64,000 bases of DNA from JBBSEX01 sp038239345 (GCA_038239345.1 JBBSEX010000003.1:124001-188000), one strand, 5' to 3'. Positions 42,623 through 51,461 are shown, counted from the first letter of the stretch. A program made the numbers and translations. Notes: generated by a model not told the origin, from the letters alone.

Positions 42623-43771
42623 TTAAGCGCAGTGTAGAACGACCAATGTCAGATCGTCGCTCTGGTGATGCGGCGAATGAGCCAACACCGCATCGACGAC
42701 GCTCTGAATGGTAAGTTGGGCGCTGGCCTTTACTTCCGTTAGAACTCGCAGCAGGCGATCTTCACCGAACTCTTCGTCGCTTTCGATCCCCGCTTCCAGA
42801 ACGCCATCGGAAAACAGGACTAGCCGGTCGCCGCAGGCAAGCTGTACCGACCCAATAGTGCAATCCAGTTCGCGGAAGACTCCGACGACGGTGGCGTTCG
42901 CCTCCAGACGTTCCACGCTCCCGTTCTGGCGAATCAGAACCGGCGCCGGGTGCCCGCAATTCACGTAGCGTAAGCAGCGGGTCTCCTCTTTATATTCGCC
43001 GAAGAAAAGCGTGGCAAAATGTTCGGGCTTCGTTGCCTGGCGAAATAGCGAATTCACCGATCGTATTAGTTCTGCCGGATTCTCCAGAGCCAAAGTCGTA
43101 TGGCTGCGAAACAGCGCCTGGAGGTTGGCCATCAGCAATGCCGCGGCGATTCCTTTGCCTGACACGTCACCCAACAAAATCCCCAGTCGTCCCGGAGCAA
43201 GGTCGAGAAAATCATAGAAATCGCCGCCGATTTCCTGCGCCGGCATGCACCGCCCGGCATATTCCACGCTGCACAATAATGTGCTTTCGTTGGGGAATAA
43301 TTTCTGTTGCACATCGCGGGCGATTTCCAATTCAGATCGAGCGCGGCGAATTGCTTCCCGGCGTTCCGATCCCCGGCGCACCTGTTTGTCCACCGTCGCC
43401 AGCAACTTCGAGTTGTCCCAGGGCTTCTGCACGAAATCGGAAGCGCCGCGCTGCATGGCTTCCACGGCCAGATCGACGCTGCTCCAAGCGGTCATTACGA
43501 CGACAGGCGGCAATCCTTCGATGGTTTGCAATTGCGCCAGCAAGTCCAGCCCTTCCTGCCCGGACGTCGTATCGCGGGCGTAATTCATGTCCATCAGGAT
43601 CAAATCGAAGGCTTCCGCTTGCGCGTATTTAAACAGCGCGGCTGGGGATTCCACGGTCTCGGTCTTATAACCGGCGCCTTTCAGCAACAGTCGAATCGCC
43701 TCTAAAATGTGCGGCTGATCATCGCCCACCAACACCCGCAAGGGTAACGGATTTGCCATCGTCAAAGCCAT
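42623..43771 (-). CDS. Response regulator with SpoIIE/PP2C phosphatase output
   Basis: 382 residues. Receiver domain (residues 9-125): acidic pair in VLVGDDQPHILEA, phospho-acceptor D61 in DLILMDMNYA and lysine in SDFVQKPWD. After a linker helix (REAIRRARSELEIARDVQQKL) comes a SpoIIE/RsbU-type phosphatase domain (about 165-380) with EIGGDFYDF, LGDVSGKGIAAALLMA, YVNCGHPAP, LVLFSDGVLEA and HQSDDLTLVVL, all metal-binding or catalytic blocks. Such proteins dephosphorylate anti-sigma antagonists to control sigma factors. No partner kinase or anti-anti-sigma gene is beside it. Confidence 0.93.
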   Translation of the reverse strand: MALTMANPLPLRVLVGDDQPHILEAIRLLLKGAGYKTETVESPAALFKYAQAEAFDLILMDMNYARDTTSGQEGLDLLAQLQTIEGLPPVVVMTAWSSVDLAVEAMQRGASDFVQKPWDNSKLLATVDKQVRRGSERREAIRRARSELEIARDVQQKLFPNESTLLCSVEYAGRCMPAQEIGGDFYDFLDLAPGRLGILLGDVSGKGIAAALLMANLQALFRSHTTLALENPAELIRSVNSLFRQATKPEHFATLFFGEYKEETRCLRYVNCGHPAPVLIRQNGSVERLEANATVVGVFRELDCTIGSVQLACGDRLVLFSDGVLEAGIESDEEFGEDRLLRVLTEVKASAQLTIQSVVDAVLAHSPHHQSDDLTLVVLHCA

Positions 43772-43895
43772 ACTACAGTGATCCCGAGGGCATGTGCGAT
43801 GCCACGCTATAAGTGCTTGGAATTAAGAACGATCGGCGGCCACCCTCTGTCCGAAAGTGGGACGCGTGCGTTCAGTATCGTCTCATGAGCATAGA

Positions 43896-44708
43896 ATGAG
43901 GAACATGCTTCCACGTGTGTTCCTGCTCCTGTTGCCTATTATCGCCCTGGCCCAACCATCCACTCGAGAAATGAATGACATCAACTGGATGGAATTTCGT
44001 GAGCTGGTGCCTTCCAGGATCGATACCGTTCTGCTGCCCACCGGCACGATGGAGCCGCATGGCGTCGCCAATAACGGGGCCGACAATACGGCTCCGGTTT
44101 CGATCGCGCGGGGTATGGCGCCACGGGTAAACGCCTTGATCGCGCCCGTGCTGAATTACGGGATCACGGGAAGTCTCGATGCCTATCCGGGTGCTTTTTC
44201 TATCAGCGAATCGGCGTATCGAGCGTTCCTGGCGGACATTCTGAACGGACTGGCGCGGCAGGGCTTCAAGAACATCATCATCATTAATGGACATGGTGGA
44301 CCGCAAACGGCAATCCTTAACGATCTGGCCGAGAAGACCGGCCGCGAATATCGTGTCCGAACGTTAGTAACAAATTGGTGGGCTTATTGTTCGGACGTTA
44401 CGCTGAAGATCTTCGGTGAGGATGGCGGCCATGCGGGATGGAATGAGAACGCGTTCATTCAAGCGATTGATCCGAAGCTGGTGCATTCCGAGCGTTATAG
44501 CGACGCCCTGGCGACGCCGCGCCCACCGGCGGGGACGTGGAGCGCCTATCCATTTCCGTCGTCGATTATTCTCTACCAGCCTAACCAGGGCTACGTAAAA
44601 TTCGATCAGGCCAAGGCCAATGCCTATCACGACGCGGTGGTTGCGAAAATGACCCTGCTGGTACAAGACACTATTGCCAAGTGGGATAAGGCCGGCATCT
44701 TCCGCTAA
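43896..44708 (+). CDS. Secreted creatininase-family amidohydrolase
   Basis: About 270 residues from ATG 43896 (or 43905); the frame is open further upstream. It begins with a signal peptide (MLPRVFLLLLPIIALAQ), which is unusual for this mostly cytoplasmic family. The family motifs are WMEFRELVPSRIDTVLLPTG with metal-binding E and H in GTMEPHG, then IIIINGHGGPQTAIL and GEDGGHAGWNENA. Metal-dependent amidohydrolases of this family act on creatinine or formamide-type substrates. The substrate here is unknown. It is followed at 10 bases by the aldehyde dehydrogenase. Confidence 0.85.
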   Translation: MRNMLPRVFLLLLPIIALAQPSTREMNDINWMEFRELVPSRIDTVLLPTGTMEPHGVANNGADNTAPVSIARGMAPRVNALIAPVLNYGITGSLDAYPGAFSISESAYRAFLADILNGLARQGFKNIIIINGHGGPQTAILNDLAEKTGREYRVRTLVTNWWAYCSDVTLKIFGEDGGHAGWNENAFIQAIDPKLVHSERYSDALATPRPPAGTWSAYPFPSSIILYQPNQGYVKFDQAKANAYHDAVVAKMTLLVQDTIAKWDKAGIFR

Positions 44709-44718
44709 TGGAGTTCGA

Positions 44719-46104
44719 ATGAAATCGCTTACCGAACAGTTGGACGGCTTGCGCGCTGGATATCAAGCGCATCCGTTTCCTTCAATCAAAGAACGCCGCG
44801 CGCATCTGCAGCTTTTATTCGACGCCGTGCATTCGAATCGGGACGCAATCGCCAAGGCTATCGATAAAGATTTTGGCGGGCGGACGCGCATCGAGGTCGA
44901 TTTCTCAGAGATCTTCGTCACCCTCAATGGAATTCGCCATGCCCGGAAGCACGTGAAAGAGTGGATGGCCCGTCGGAAGCGCGACATCGCGTTTACGTTG
45001 CAGCCGGCCAGTGCGTGGGTGATGCCGCAACCGGTCGGGGTGGTCGGCATTATCGTCCCGTGGAATTATCCACTGTTTTTATCGATGGGGCCGCTGGCTG
45101 GGGCGCTGGCCGCGGGCAATCGCGCAATGCTGAAGCTTTCCGAGTTCACGCCCGCAACATCGGAAGTGCTGGCCGCGCTGATCGCCTCGACGTTTGACGC
45201 GAATCATGTCACGGTCGTCAATGGCGATGCCGCGGTCGGGAGCGCGTTCAGCCACCTGCCGTTTGATCACCTGCTGTTTACAGGGTCAACCGAGGTTGGC
45301 CGCAAGGTGATGCTGGCCGCGGCGGAGACGCTGACGCCGGTGACGCTGGAGCTTGGTGGAAAGTCGCCCGTGTTGATCGCCCCGGATGCAAACCTGGGGC
45401 GTGCGGCCGACGATATCGTTTATGGCAAATTTCTGAATGCCGGGCAGACCTGCATTGCGCCCGATTATATTCTGGCGCCGGCGGAGCGCGTCCGCGAGGT
45501 GGCCGATGCTCTGCGGCAATGTATCGAACGCCGCTATCCCAACGCATCGCAAAATAGCGATTACACCTCCATCATCAATGACCGCCAGTTCGACCGGCTG
45601 CAAGGTTACCTGAAGGAAGCCCGGGAACGCGGTGTGGAGACGATCTCGCTGGGTCCGGCGGCAAATGGCCGAAAGCTTCCGCCGACACTCCTGATTGATC
45701 CGCCGGACGATTTGCGAGTGATGCAAGAGGAAATCTTCGGACCGATCCTTCCGCTGAAATCGTACAGGACGGTGGACGATGCCATCCGCTACGTGAATGC
45801 CCGCCCGCGGCCGCTGGCGCTGTATCTCTTCGCCGGCAGCTCACGCATCATCAAAGATGTGTTGAATCGGACGATCTCCGGGGGCGTCTGCGTCAACGAT
45901 ACGCTGATGCAAATTGTTGTCGACGATCTTCCCTTCGGCGGTATTGGGGCAAGCGGCATCGGGCACTATCACGGCCGCGAAGGGTTTGACACTTTCAGCA
46001 AGTTGAAACCTGTTTTTCGACGCTATGGCATCGGGTTCGGAATCGGCCTACGTCCTCCTTACGGCCGCCTGCACGCAATGATGCGGCGTATCCTGATCGG
46101 ATGA
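44719..46104 (+). CDS. Aldehyde dehydrogenase, coniferyl-aldehyde-dehydrogenase-like
   Basis: 461 residues from ATG 44719, preceded by GGAG at 44710-44713. Catalytic Glu211 lies in LELGGKSPVLIAP and nucleophile Cys245 in NAGQTCIAPDY; the N-site GSTEVGRKVM is also present. The segment VVGIIVPWNYPLFLSMGPLA is close to the fatty/coniferyl aldehyde branch of the family (length shorter than the 490-500-residue betaine group). The C-terminal region, KPVFRRYGIGFGIGLRPPYG, resembles the membrane-associated group, with no clear transmembrane span. It probably oxidises long-chain or aromatic aldehydes. It overlaps the next gene by 4 bases. Confidence 0.88.
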   Translation: MKSLTEQLDGLRAGYQAHPFPSIKERRAHLQLLFDAVHSNRDAIAKAIDKDFGGRTRIEVDFSEIFVTLNGIRHARKHVKEWMARRKRDIAFTLQPASAWVMPQPVGVVGIIVPWNYPLFLSMGPLAGALAAGNRAMLKLSEFTPATSEVLAALIASTFDANHVTVVNGDAAVGSAFSHLPFDHLLFTGSTEVGRKVMLAAAETLTPVTLELGGKSPVLIAPDANLGRAADDIVYGKFLNAGQTCIAPDYILAPAERVREVADALRQCIERRYPNASQNSDYTSIINDRQFDRLQGYLKEARERGVETISLGPAANGRKLPPTLLIDPPDDLRVMQEEIFGPILPLKSYRTVDDAIRYVNARPRPLALYLFAGSSRIIKDVLNRTISGGVCVNDTLMQIVVDDLPFGGIGASGIGHYHGREGFDTFSKLKPVFRRYGIGFGIGLRPPYGRLHAMMRRILIG

Positions 46105-46646
46105 AGCTGTTCTTCTCAATCGCTGCCGTCGCGCTGCTGTGCAGGGCCGCCGATGAGCCATTGCTCAATAACGATCAAGTTTTTGTCAGCCGTCTTGCGA
46201 GCGCCGGCGCGATCAATTGCTTAATAATCGACCTCGATTCGGGCGATGCATTCTGGGGATCCGCGCCCGCACGCCAGGAAGCGCGGCTCATTCACATTGA
46301 AGTAAAGAATGGCGACGCAAAGGCGAAATTTCGGCTGTCCAAAACCGATCCCGTCGCCATTGATCGCGAGCATACCAAGCTGCTGATCGATAACAAATAT
46401 GTCCGTGCTTTTCGGGAACACTTAGGGCCGAAGGAAGGCGAAAAGATGCATGAGCGCCTAAGCGGCGGCCGCGTCGTTGTGTGGCTGACCGATGCCAATG
46501 TGCAAGTGATGAGCATCGGCGGCGAAGCGAAAAAGATTCATCAGAAGGCCGGTGACGTTACCTGGAGTGGGGGTCCCCTCACGCATCGCGGCGAGAATCT
46601 GGATGAACGCGCAATCGAGATGATCGTGGTCGATTTGAAAAACTAG
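46101..46646 (+). CDS. Secreted cupin-like protein of unknown function
   Basis: 181 residues with signal peptide (MKLFFSIAAVALLCRA) starting inside the aldehyde dehydrogenase stop (ATGA overlap). The mature sequence has strands consistent with a beta-sandwich, ending in a cupin-like half (VVVWLTDANVQVMSIGGEAK, HQKAGDVTWSGGPLTHRGEN), where HQKAGDV..GGPLTHRGEN could hold metal-binding residues. No enzymatic role is known. Its stop codon TAG and the stop of the convergent gene at 46643 share the palindrome CTAG. Confidence 0.6.
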   Translation: MKLFFSIAAVALLCRAADEPLLNNDQVFVSRLASAGAINCLIIDLDSGDAFWGSAPARQEARLIHIEVKNGDAKAKFRLSKTDPVAIDREHTKLLIDNKYVRAFREHLGPKEGEKMHERLSGGRVVVWLTDANVQVMSIGGEAKKIHQKAGDVTWSGGPLTHRGENLDERAIEMIVVDLKN

Positions 46647-47068
46647 ACTGTCTTCCAAAGCGAGATTTCGGAAGTGTGGCATTCCTGTCGCAAGCGCCGC
46701 CATTCCGGCGTGTCATGAAAGGCATTCCACTGTTCGGCGCGCGCCGTAAGACTCGCGACGGGAAAAAGACAGATTAATTCCGGACCCGCATTCATGCTGC
46801 TAAGGATCAGGACAATCCCCTGGCTCGATAGCGCGCTGCGGAAGCGATTCAGCGGCACGGGGGATTTGGCTTTCAGTATGCGCAACTCGTAAAGTCCGTC
46901 GAGCGTCAGTCCAGTATTGCGGATCGCCATCGTCTGCGGCGTGTAAGATGCCACGACGGCTTCAAGAATTGTTTCCCTGGTAGGACGTACAGCGCCCGCG
47001 GGATGCATCGTTCCCAGGCCTAATCCCGCCACGACGTTCACGAATGTTCGCCGATTGATCGCGCTCAC
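46643..47068 (-). CDS. NIPSNAP-like secreted protein with Tat-type signal
   Basis: 141 residues. The N-terminus MSAINRRTFVNVVAGLGLG carries a twin-arginine export signal. The mature part shows NIPSNAP-like half-barrel strands: GLYELRILKAKSPVPLNRF, then FPVASLTARAEQWNAFHDTPEW, with the F-D-x-W end usual in that family. NIPSNAP proteins are dimeric alpha/beta barrels without a proven enzymatic role. It is convergent with the cupin-like gene and its final 4 bases overlap it. The protein has no obvious partner in the neighbourhood. Confidence 0.65.
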   Translation of the reverse strand: MSAINRRTFVNVVAGLGLGTMHPAGAVRPTRETILEAVVASYTPQTMAIRNTGLTLDGLYELRILKAKSPVPLNRFRSALSSQGIVLILSSMNAGPELICLFPVASLTARAEQWNAFHDTPEWRRLRQECHTSEISLWKTV

Positions 47069-47100
47069 AGACTTGATAGTAGCCGAATGATTGCACCCGA

Positions 47101-47895
47101 ATGATAGAGTCGGAGACGATGAGAGCCGTGCAGCAGCTATTCGATTTGACGGGCAAGGTGGCGCTAGTCACCGGCGGGTCGCGCGGACTTGGCGAGGAGA
47201 TCGCCGAAGGTCTCGCTGAAGCCGGAGCCGCCGTCATGATTGTCGCCCGCCGCGAGCAATGGTTAACGCCCGCCGTGGACGCGTTCCGCAAGCGCGGCTT
47301 TCTTTGCGAAGGCGCAATCTGCGACGTATCGAAGCCCGATGATGTGCGGGCGAGCGTTGCAAAAACCATCCAGGCATTCGGGCAGATCGACATCCTGGTA
47401 AACAACGCCGGAATCAGTTGGGGAGCTCCCGCCGAAGAAATGCCGCTCGACAAATGGCGAATGGTGCTGGACGTCAATCTTACGGGTGCGTTCCTGTTTT
47501 GTCAGGCGGTGGGTATCGGCATGATTGAAAAGCGATTCGGGCGCATCATTAATATCGCCTCTATTAATGGCATTCAGGGCGGGCTTCCAATGTCGGATAT
47601 TGCAGCGGCGGGATACGTTGCTTCGAAGGCGGGCTTGCTCGGCCTGACGCGTGAGCTGGCGGCAAAATGGGCGAAGCACAATATCCGCGTCAACGCGATT
47701 GCGCCCGGATATTTTCCTACCCGGATGACGGAAAAGATCTGGGATCAAACTGGTGAGTTTCTGAAGGCGAGCCCCATGGGACGTGGCGGCCGCGACGAGG
47801 AAATGAAGGGCGTCGGACTTTTTCTTGCTTCCGACGCGTCCAACTACATAACCGGCCAGACGATTGTCGTCGATGGCGGCACGGTCTTGGTGTAG
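47101..47895 (+). CDS. SDR-family oxidoreductase (3-oxoacyl-ACP reductase-like)
   Basis: 264 residues if ATG 47101 is used; ATG 47119, with CGGAG just before, is a close alternative. The NAD(P) motif is VALVTGGSRGLGEEIA, then NNAGISWGAPAEE, catalytic Ser in NIASINGIQGG, Tyr-Lys in AGYVASKAGLLGL, and INPG-like IAPGYFPTRMTEK plus ITGQTIVVDGGTVLV near the C-terminus. Close relatives include gluconate 5-dehydrogenase and FabG-like enzymes, so the substrate is not fixed. It ends 10 bases before a thioredoxin-containing gene. Confidence 0.87.
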   Translation: MIESETMRAVQQLFDLTGKVALVTGGSRGLGEEIAEGLAEAGAAVMIVARREQWLTPAVDAFRKRGFLCEGAICDVSKPDDVRASVAKTIQAFGQIDILVNNAGISWGAPAEEMPLDKWRMVLDVNLTGAFLFCQAVGIGMIEKRFGRIINIASINGIQGGLPMSDIAAAGYVASKAGLLGLTRELAAKWAKHNIRVNAIAPGYFPTRMTEKIWDQTGEFLKASPMGRGGRDEEMKGVGLFLASDASNYITGQTIVVDGGTVLV

Positions 47896-47905
47896 GAGCC
47901 CTTCT

Positions 47906-48988
47906 TTGCATTCTTTCCGATGTTGGCTGTTCTTCGTGGCGCTCGGGGGCGCATATGCCCAGGCTCCCGATCCGCGAAAGCTGTACGAAGCGGCCTCGCA
48001 AGCATTGCAGCACTACAAAACGTATCGCGTCGACTCGCTTACCGATGTCGAAACGATGATTGGAGAACAAAGCAATGTCGTCGAGACAGAATCATCCGTG
48101 GTGTCCGCTGGGCCAGGCAGGGTTCGCATCGAAACCAAAGGGCCAGCCGGCGGAATCCTGGTCTCAGACGGCGAATCTTTGTGGATTTATTTCGCCGGGG
48201 CGAACCGCTATACGAAACGCTCCGCGGCCGCCGCACCAGAGGTTTTGCTCCGACCTTTCAATCCGGCACTCAACGGCTTCCCCAATGTGGAAGCCGTTAC
48301 GCAAAACGCAAGCTCGATAAAACTGGCGCAGGAAGAAATACTCAGCATCGGCCAGGACAAATACAATTGCGACGTCGTTCAGATCCAGTTCGATACGCTG
48401 CCTGGCACCGAGATGACGAACATAGTCCAAAACGTGTGGATCGATAAGACGCGTAGCGTGATCATGAAGCAAGAGCTTACCGCGCTCGTGAAATCGCCGA
48501 AATTGCGCGCCCCGTTGGTGATAAAGCAAAGCACCTCGGTTACATTCCTGCAGGTGGACGCGGCGACCTCCGATTCGCTCTTCATTTTCACGCCTCCAAA
48601 AGGCGCCTTGGAAACAGACGACATGGCGCTGACTCGCTCCCCGCTGGTAGGCCGTCCAGCGCCGTTTGATCTCGCCCGCTGGCAGGGCAAAACTGTGATC
48701 CTGAACTTCACCGCTGCCTGGTGCATTCCCTGCCGCCGGCAAGCGCCTATATTGTCCAAGGCGGCGGAAGACTTCAAGGACAAGGGACTCGTGGTGATCG
48801 ATATCCCGCCAGATGTCGAGGGCTTAAAAACGGCCGGTAAATTCGCCGTATCCGGCTTCCCGTCACTAGCCGTGATCGATCCCAGTGGAAAAGTAATCGC
48901 CTTTGAAGTTGGCGATCGCGGGGCGGAATTGCTCTACGAAACGCTGGCGCAAGCGGGACTCAGCAAAGTCGCAACACTTGCGAAATAG
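47906..48988 (+). CDS. LolA-like domain fused to a thioredoxin domain (secreted)
   Basis: 360 residues from TTG 47906, chosen because AGGAG (47894-47898) precedes it; the frame also opens at 47864. Signal peptide: LHSFRCWLFFVALGGAYAQ. Residues about 25-240 look like a LolA/DUF2092-type half-barrel (RVDSLTDVETMIGEQSNV, GGILVSDGESLWIYFA). Residues 245-355 form a TlpA-like thioredoxin domain with the redox pair C273/C276 in FTAAWCIPCRRQAPIL, then GFPSLAVIDPSGKVIAF. The fusion of a lipid-binding sensor with a thioredoxin suggests periplasmic thiol exchange. Its stop touches the convergent TPR gene stop. Confidence 0.75.
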   Translation: MHSFRCWLFFVALGGAYAQAPDPRKLYEAASQALQHYKTYRVDSLTDVETMIGEQSNVVETESSVVSAGPGRVRIETKGPAGGILVSDGESLWIYFAGANRYTKRSAAAAPEVLLRPFNPALNGFPNVEAVTQNASSIKLAQEEILSIGQDKYNCDVVQIQFDTLPGTEMTNIVQNVWIDKTRSVIMKQELTALVKSPKLRAPLVIKQSTSVTFLQVDAATSDSLFIFTPPKGALETDDMALTRSPLVGRPAPFDLARWQGKTVILNFTAAWCIPCRRQAPILSKAAEDFKDKGLVVIDIPPDVEGLKTAGKFAVSGFPSLAVIDPSGKVIAFEVGDRGAELLYETLAQAGLSKVATLAK

Positions 48989-49471
48989 CTATTGCAAGAG
49001 ACGCCGCAGCTTTTCCAGTGCATCGCTTGCCAACACATAACGAGGTTCCAACTCGAGCGATTTCCGCAGGCATTCTCGCGCCTGATTAAATAATTCCTTG
49101 GCGACATACACCCGCGCGAGGTTGTACCAGGGGAAATGATAAGCCTCATAGCGCTGGCTATGGATCGCTTTATCCAGCCACGGGATTGCTTCGTCGTAAC
49201 GCCCCTGCTCAATGAGATAAGCGCCGATATCATTGTATGGATTGCCGAACGTAGGGTCGATCAAGATCGCATTCTTGCACTCGTCGATCGCTTCCCGCAG
49301 CTTGCCTTGAAAGCGATAGGTCCATCCCAGAAACGTGTAAGCTTCGGCCGTCGGAAAGAGTTCAATCGATCGCTTATACAGGCTCACCGCCAGATCCAAT
49401 TCGCCTTCCAACTGGCGCGCGTAGGCTTCCTCGAAAATCTCCATCGCCATTTCTTCCCGCTCCTGCGCCAT
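48989..49471 (-). CDS. Tetratricopeptide repeat protein
   Basis: 160 residues, three to four TPR units: LAVSLYKRSIELFPTAEAYT, EAIDECKNAILIDPTFGNPY, EAIPWLDKAIHSQRYEAYHF and QARECLRKSLELEPRYVLAS. No signal peptide, so it is cytoplasmic. TPR arrays serve as protein-binding scaffolds; the partner is unknown. Its stop codon is immediately adjacent to that of the convergent LolA-thioredoxin gene, and its start is about 66 bases from that of galU, which is divergent. Confidence 0.75.
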   Translation of the reverse strand: MAQEREEMAMEIFEEAYARQLEGELDLAVSLYKRSIELFPTAEAYTFLGWTYRFQGKLREAIDECKNAILIDPTFGNPYNDIGAYLIEQGRYDEAIPWLDKAIHSQRYEAYHFPWYNLARVYVAKELFNQARECLRKSLELEPRYVLASDALEKLRRLLQ

Positions 49472-49537
49472 GGACTAGTTTTATCGGAATTATCGCCAGT
49501 TCGCAATCCTCGTGGAACCATTGCGGATACAATAGCG

Positions 49538-50425
49538 ATGATGATTCCACAGGTTCGGAAAGCCGTTTTCCCGGCGGCTGGGCTGGGCACTCGATTCTTG
49601 CCCGCCACCAAGGCGCAGCCCAAAGAGATGTTGCCTTTGGTCGATAAACCGCTGATCCAATATGGCGTGGAGGAAGCGATTCATTCGGGCATTCAGAACA
49701 TCATTATTGTGACCGGGCGCGGCAAGACGGCGATCGAAGATCATTTTGACGTGAGCTTTGAGTTGGAGCATATGCTGGAGTCGCGCGGCAAGAAGGACCT
49801 GCTATCTGTTGTACGCAGTGTTTCCGACATGATCAACGTGTCCTACACGCGTCAGAAAGAGGCTCTTGGCTTGGGCCACGCCGTGCTTCGCGCCAGGGAA
49901 CTGGTGGGCGCGGAACCGTTTTCAGTGGTGCTTTCAGACGATGTGATCGACGCCGAGGTTCCTTGTCTGCGCCAACTTCTCGACGTGTATGAATTTTACG
50001 GCGCTTCCGTGGTGGCATTGATGGAAGTTCCGAAAGAAAGCATCTCCGCTTATGGCGTGGTGGATGCCGAACCGGTATCGCACAATGGCGGCCGCGATCG
50101 CCTATTCCGCATCCGCAACATGGTTGAGAAACCCAAGGCTGAAGACGCCCCGTCCAATCTGGCCATCATCGGCCGCTACATTCTGACGCCCGAAATCTTC
50201 GATTGCATCGACGCCATCGAGCCTGGCAGTGGCGGCGAACTGCAACTCACCGACGGCCTGAAATATCTGCTGCGGAGCCGGCCGATTTATGGTTATCGCT
50301 TTGAAGGCACGCGCTACGACGCCGGCGACAAACTCGGGTTCCTGAAAGCTACAGTGGAGTTCGCCTTGAAGCGCTACGATCTGGGAAACGAGTTTCGCGA
50401 TTACCTGAAGGGGCTGGCGCTGTAG
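49538..50425 (+). CDS. galU: UTP--glucose-1-phosphate uridylyltransferase
   Basis: 295 residues from ATG 49538 (ATG 49541 is the next codon). Makes UDP-glucose from glucose 1-phosphate and UTP, for polysaccharide and glycolipid synthesis. The nucleotidyl-transfer loop is KAVFPAAGLGTRFLPATKAQ, followed by MLPLVDKPLIQYGVEEAI; further hallmarks are EALGLGHAVLRAR, VLSDDVID, NMVEKPK, IIGRYILTP, ELQLTDGL and EGTRYDAGDKLGFLKA, in the usual order. The frame is open upstream to 49136 but the family starts here. It may supply the epimerase at 28735-29685 with substrate. Confidence 0.95.
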   Translation: MMIPQVRKAVFPAAGLGTRFLPATKAQPKEMLPLVDKPLIQYGVEEAIHSGIQNIIIVTGRGKTAIEDHFDVSFELEHMLESRGKKDLLSVVRSVSDMINVSYTRQKEALGLGHAVLRARELVGAEPFSVVLSDDVIDAEVPCLRQLLDVYEFYGASVVALMEVPKESISAYGVVDAEPVSHNGGRDRLFRIRNMVEKPKAEDAPSNLAIIGRYILTPEIFDCIDAIEPGSGGELQLTDGLKYLLRSRPIYGYRFEGTRYDAGDKLGFLKATVEFALKRYDLGNEFRDYLKGLAL

Positions 50426-50478
50426 GCCAATCGGCGCGTCGCATGTGTTATTCTTTTCATGTACCGACGTTACACCTC

Positions 50479-50555
<77 letters not shown>

Positions 50556-50687
50556 CCTTCCTTAGTAACTCCCCACATCTTGTTTTATGCTAGTGCCAGG
50601 AGAAACTCCTTGACTACCATCTTTGCCACCCGAATTGAGTCGATGGTGGCAATACCGCCTGGCTCGACGGGACACCGGTGAAGGTCT

Positions 50688-51461
50688 ATGAGCGCCAGCC
50701 CCAGCGACTATCTTGCAGCTGAGAGAACCTTCCTGGCGTGGATCAGGACCGCCGTGGCCCTCATGGGGTTCGGCTTTTTCGTGGCACGTTTCGGTCTATT
50801 TCTTCAGGCACTACAAGTGTCTCATTCCGACGTCGCGCTGCGGCCGCATGGACCTTCCTTCTGGTTCGGCACGGCCCTAATTCTCTTCGGTGTCGCCGTT
50901 ACCGTCGCTTGTACCTGGAATCATGTTCAATTGGTCCGGCAGTTGGATCAAGGCGCATCTACCTTGAAGCGCCCTTCCGCTCTTGCCATCGGCGTTGCGC
51001 TGTTCCTGGCGGTTGCAGGGCTGGCGATGGCGATTTACTTAATTTCATTTCGTGAGGAGAAATCAATGACAGCTAATCCCGACAGTGGAATCGTAAACCT
51101 ACCCAGCAATCATTCGGTGGACCAAACCGTGGAGAAGCTGGAAGGGATACTGAAGGCGAAGGGGGTCAAGCTCTTCGCGCTGATTGATCATAGCGGCGAA
51201 GCGGAGGCCGACGGACTGTCGATGCGGCCGACCAAGCTTCTGCTCTTCGGGAATCCGAAAGGGGGAACTCCGCTGATGATCGCCGCGCCCAGCGTCGCCC
51301 TCGATCTGCCGCTGAAGATCCTCGTCTGGCAGGACGCGCAAGGAAAGGTCTGGATTTCGTATAACAGCAATTCCTACTTGCAGCGCCGTCATGGATTCCC
51401 GCCGGATCTTGTGCAGAATATCGCGGTGATCGATAATCTGGCGGCAGCGGCGGCGGAATAG
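50688..51461 (+). CDS. DUF202 membrane domain fused to DUF302 domain
   Basis: 257 residues. Residues 1-120 are a DUF202 (YidH-like) domain: DYLAAERTFLAWIRTAVALM, with three transmembrane helices (ALMGFGFFVARFGLFLQAL; WFGTALILFGVAVTVACTW; LAIGVALFLAVAGLAMAIYL). Residues about 140-255 form a DUF302 domain (SVDQTVEKLEGILKAKGVKL; LFGNPKGGTPLMIAAPSVAL; PLKILVWQDAQGKVWISYN). These two are normally separate proteins. At the junction GAGGAG (51054-51059) is followed after 6 bases by an in-frame ATG at 51066, so a free DUF302 protein could also be made from an internal start. Confidence 0.8.
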   Translation: MSASPSDYLAAERTFLAWIRTAVALMGFGFFVARFGLFLQALQVSHSDVALRPHGPSFWFGTALILFGVAVTVACTWNHVQLVRQLDQGASTLKRPSALAIGVALFLAVAGLAMAIYLISFREEKSMTANPDSGIVNLPSNHSVDQTVEKLEGILKAKGVKLFALIDHSGEAEADGLSMRPTKLLLFGNPKGGTPLMIAAPSVALDLPLKILVWQDAQGKVWISYNSNSYLQRRHGFPPDLVQNIAVIDNLAAAAAE

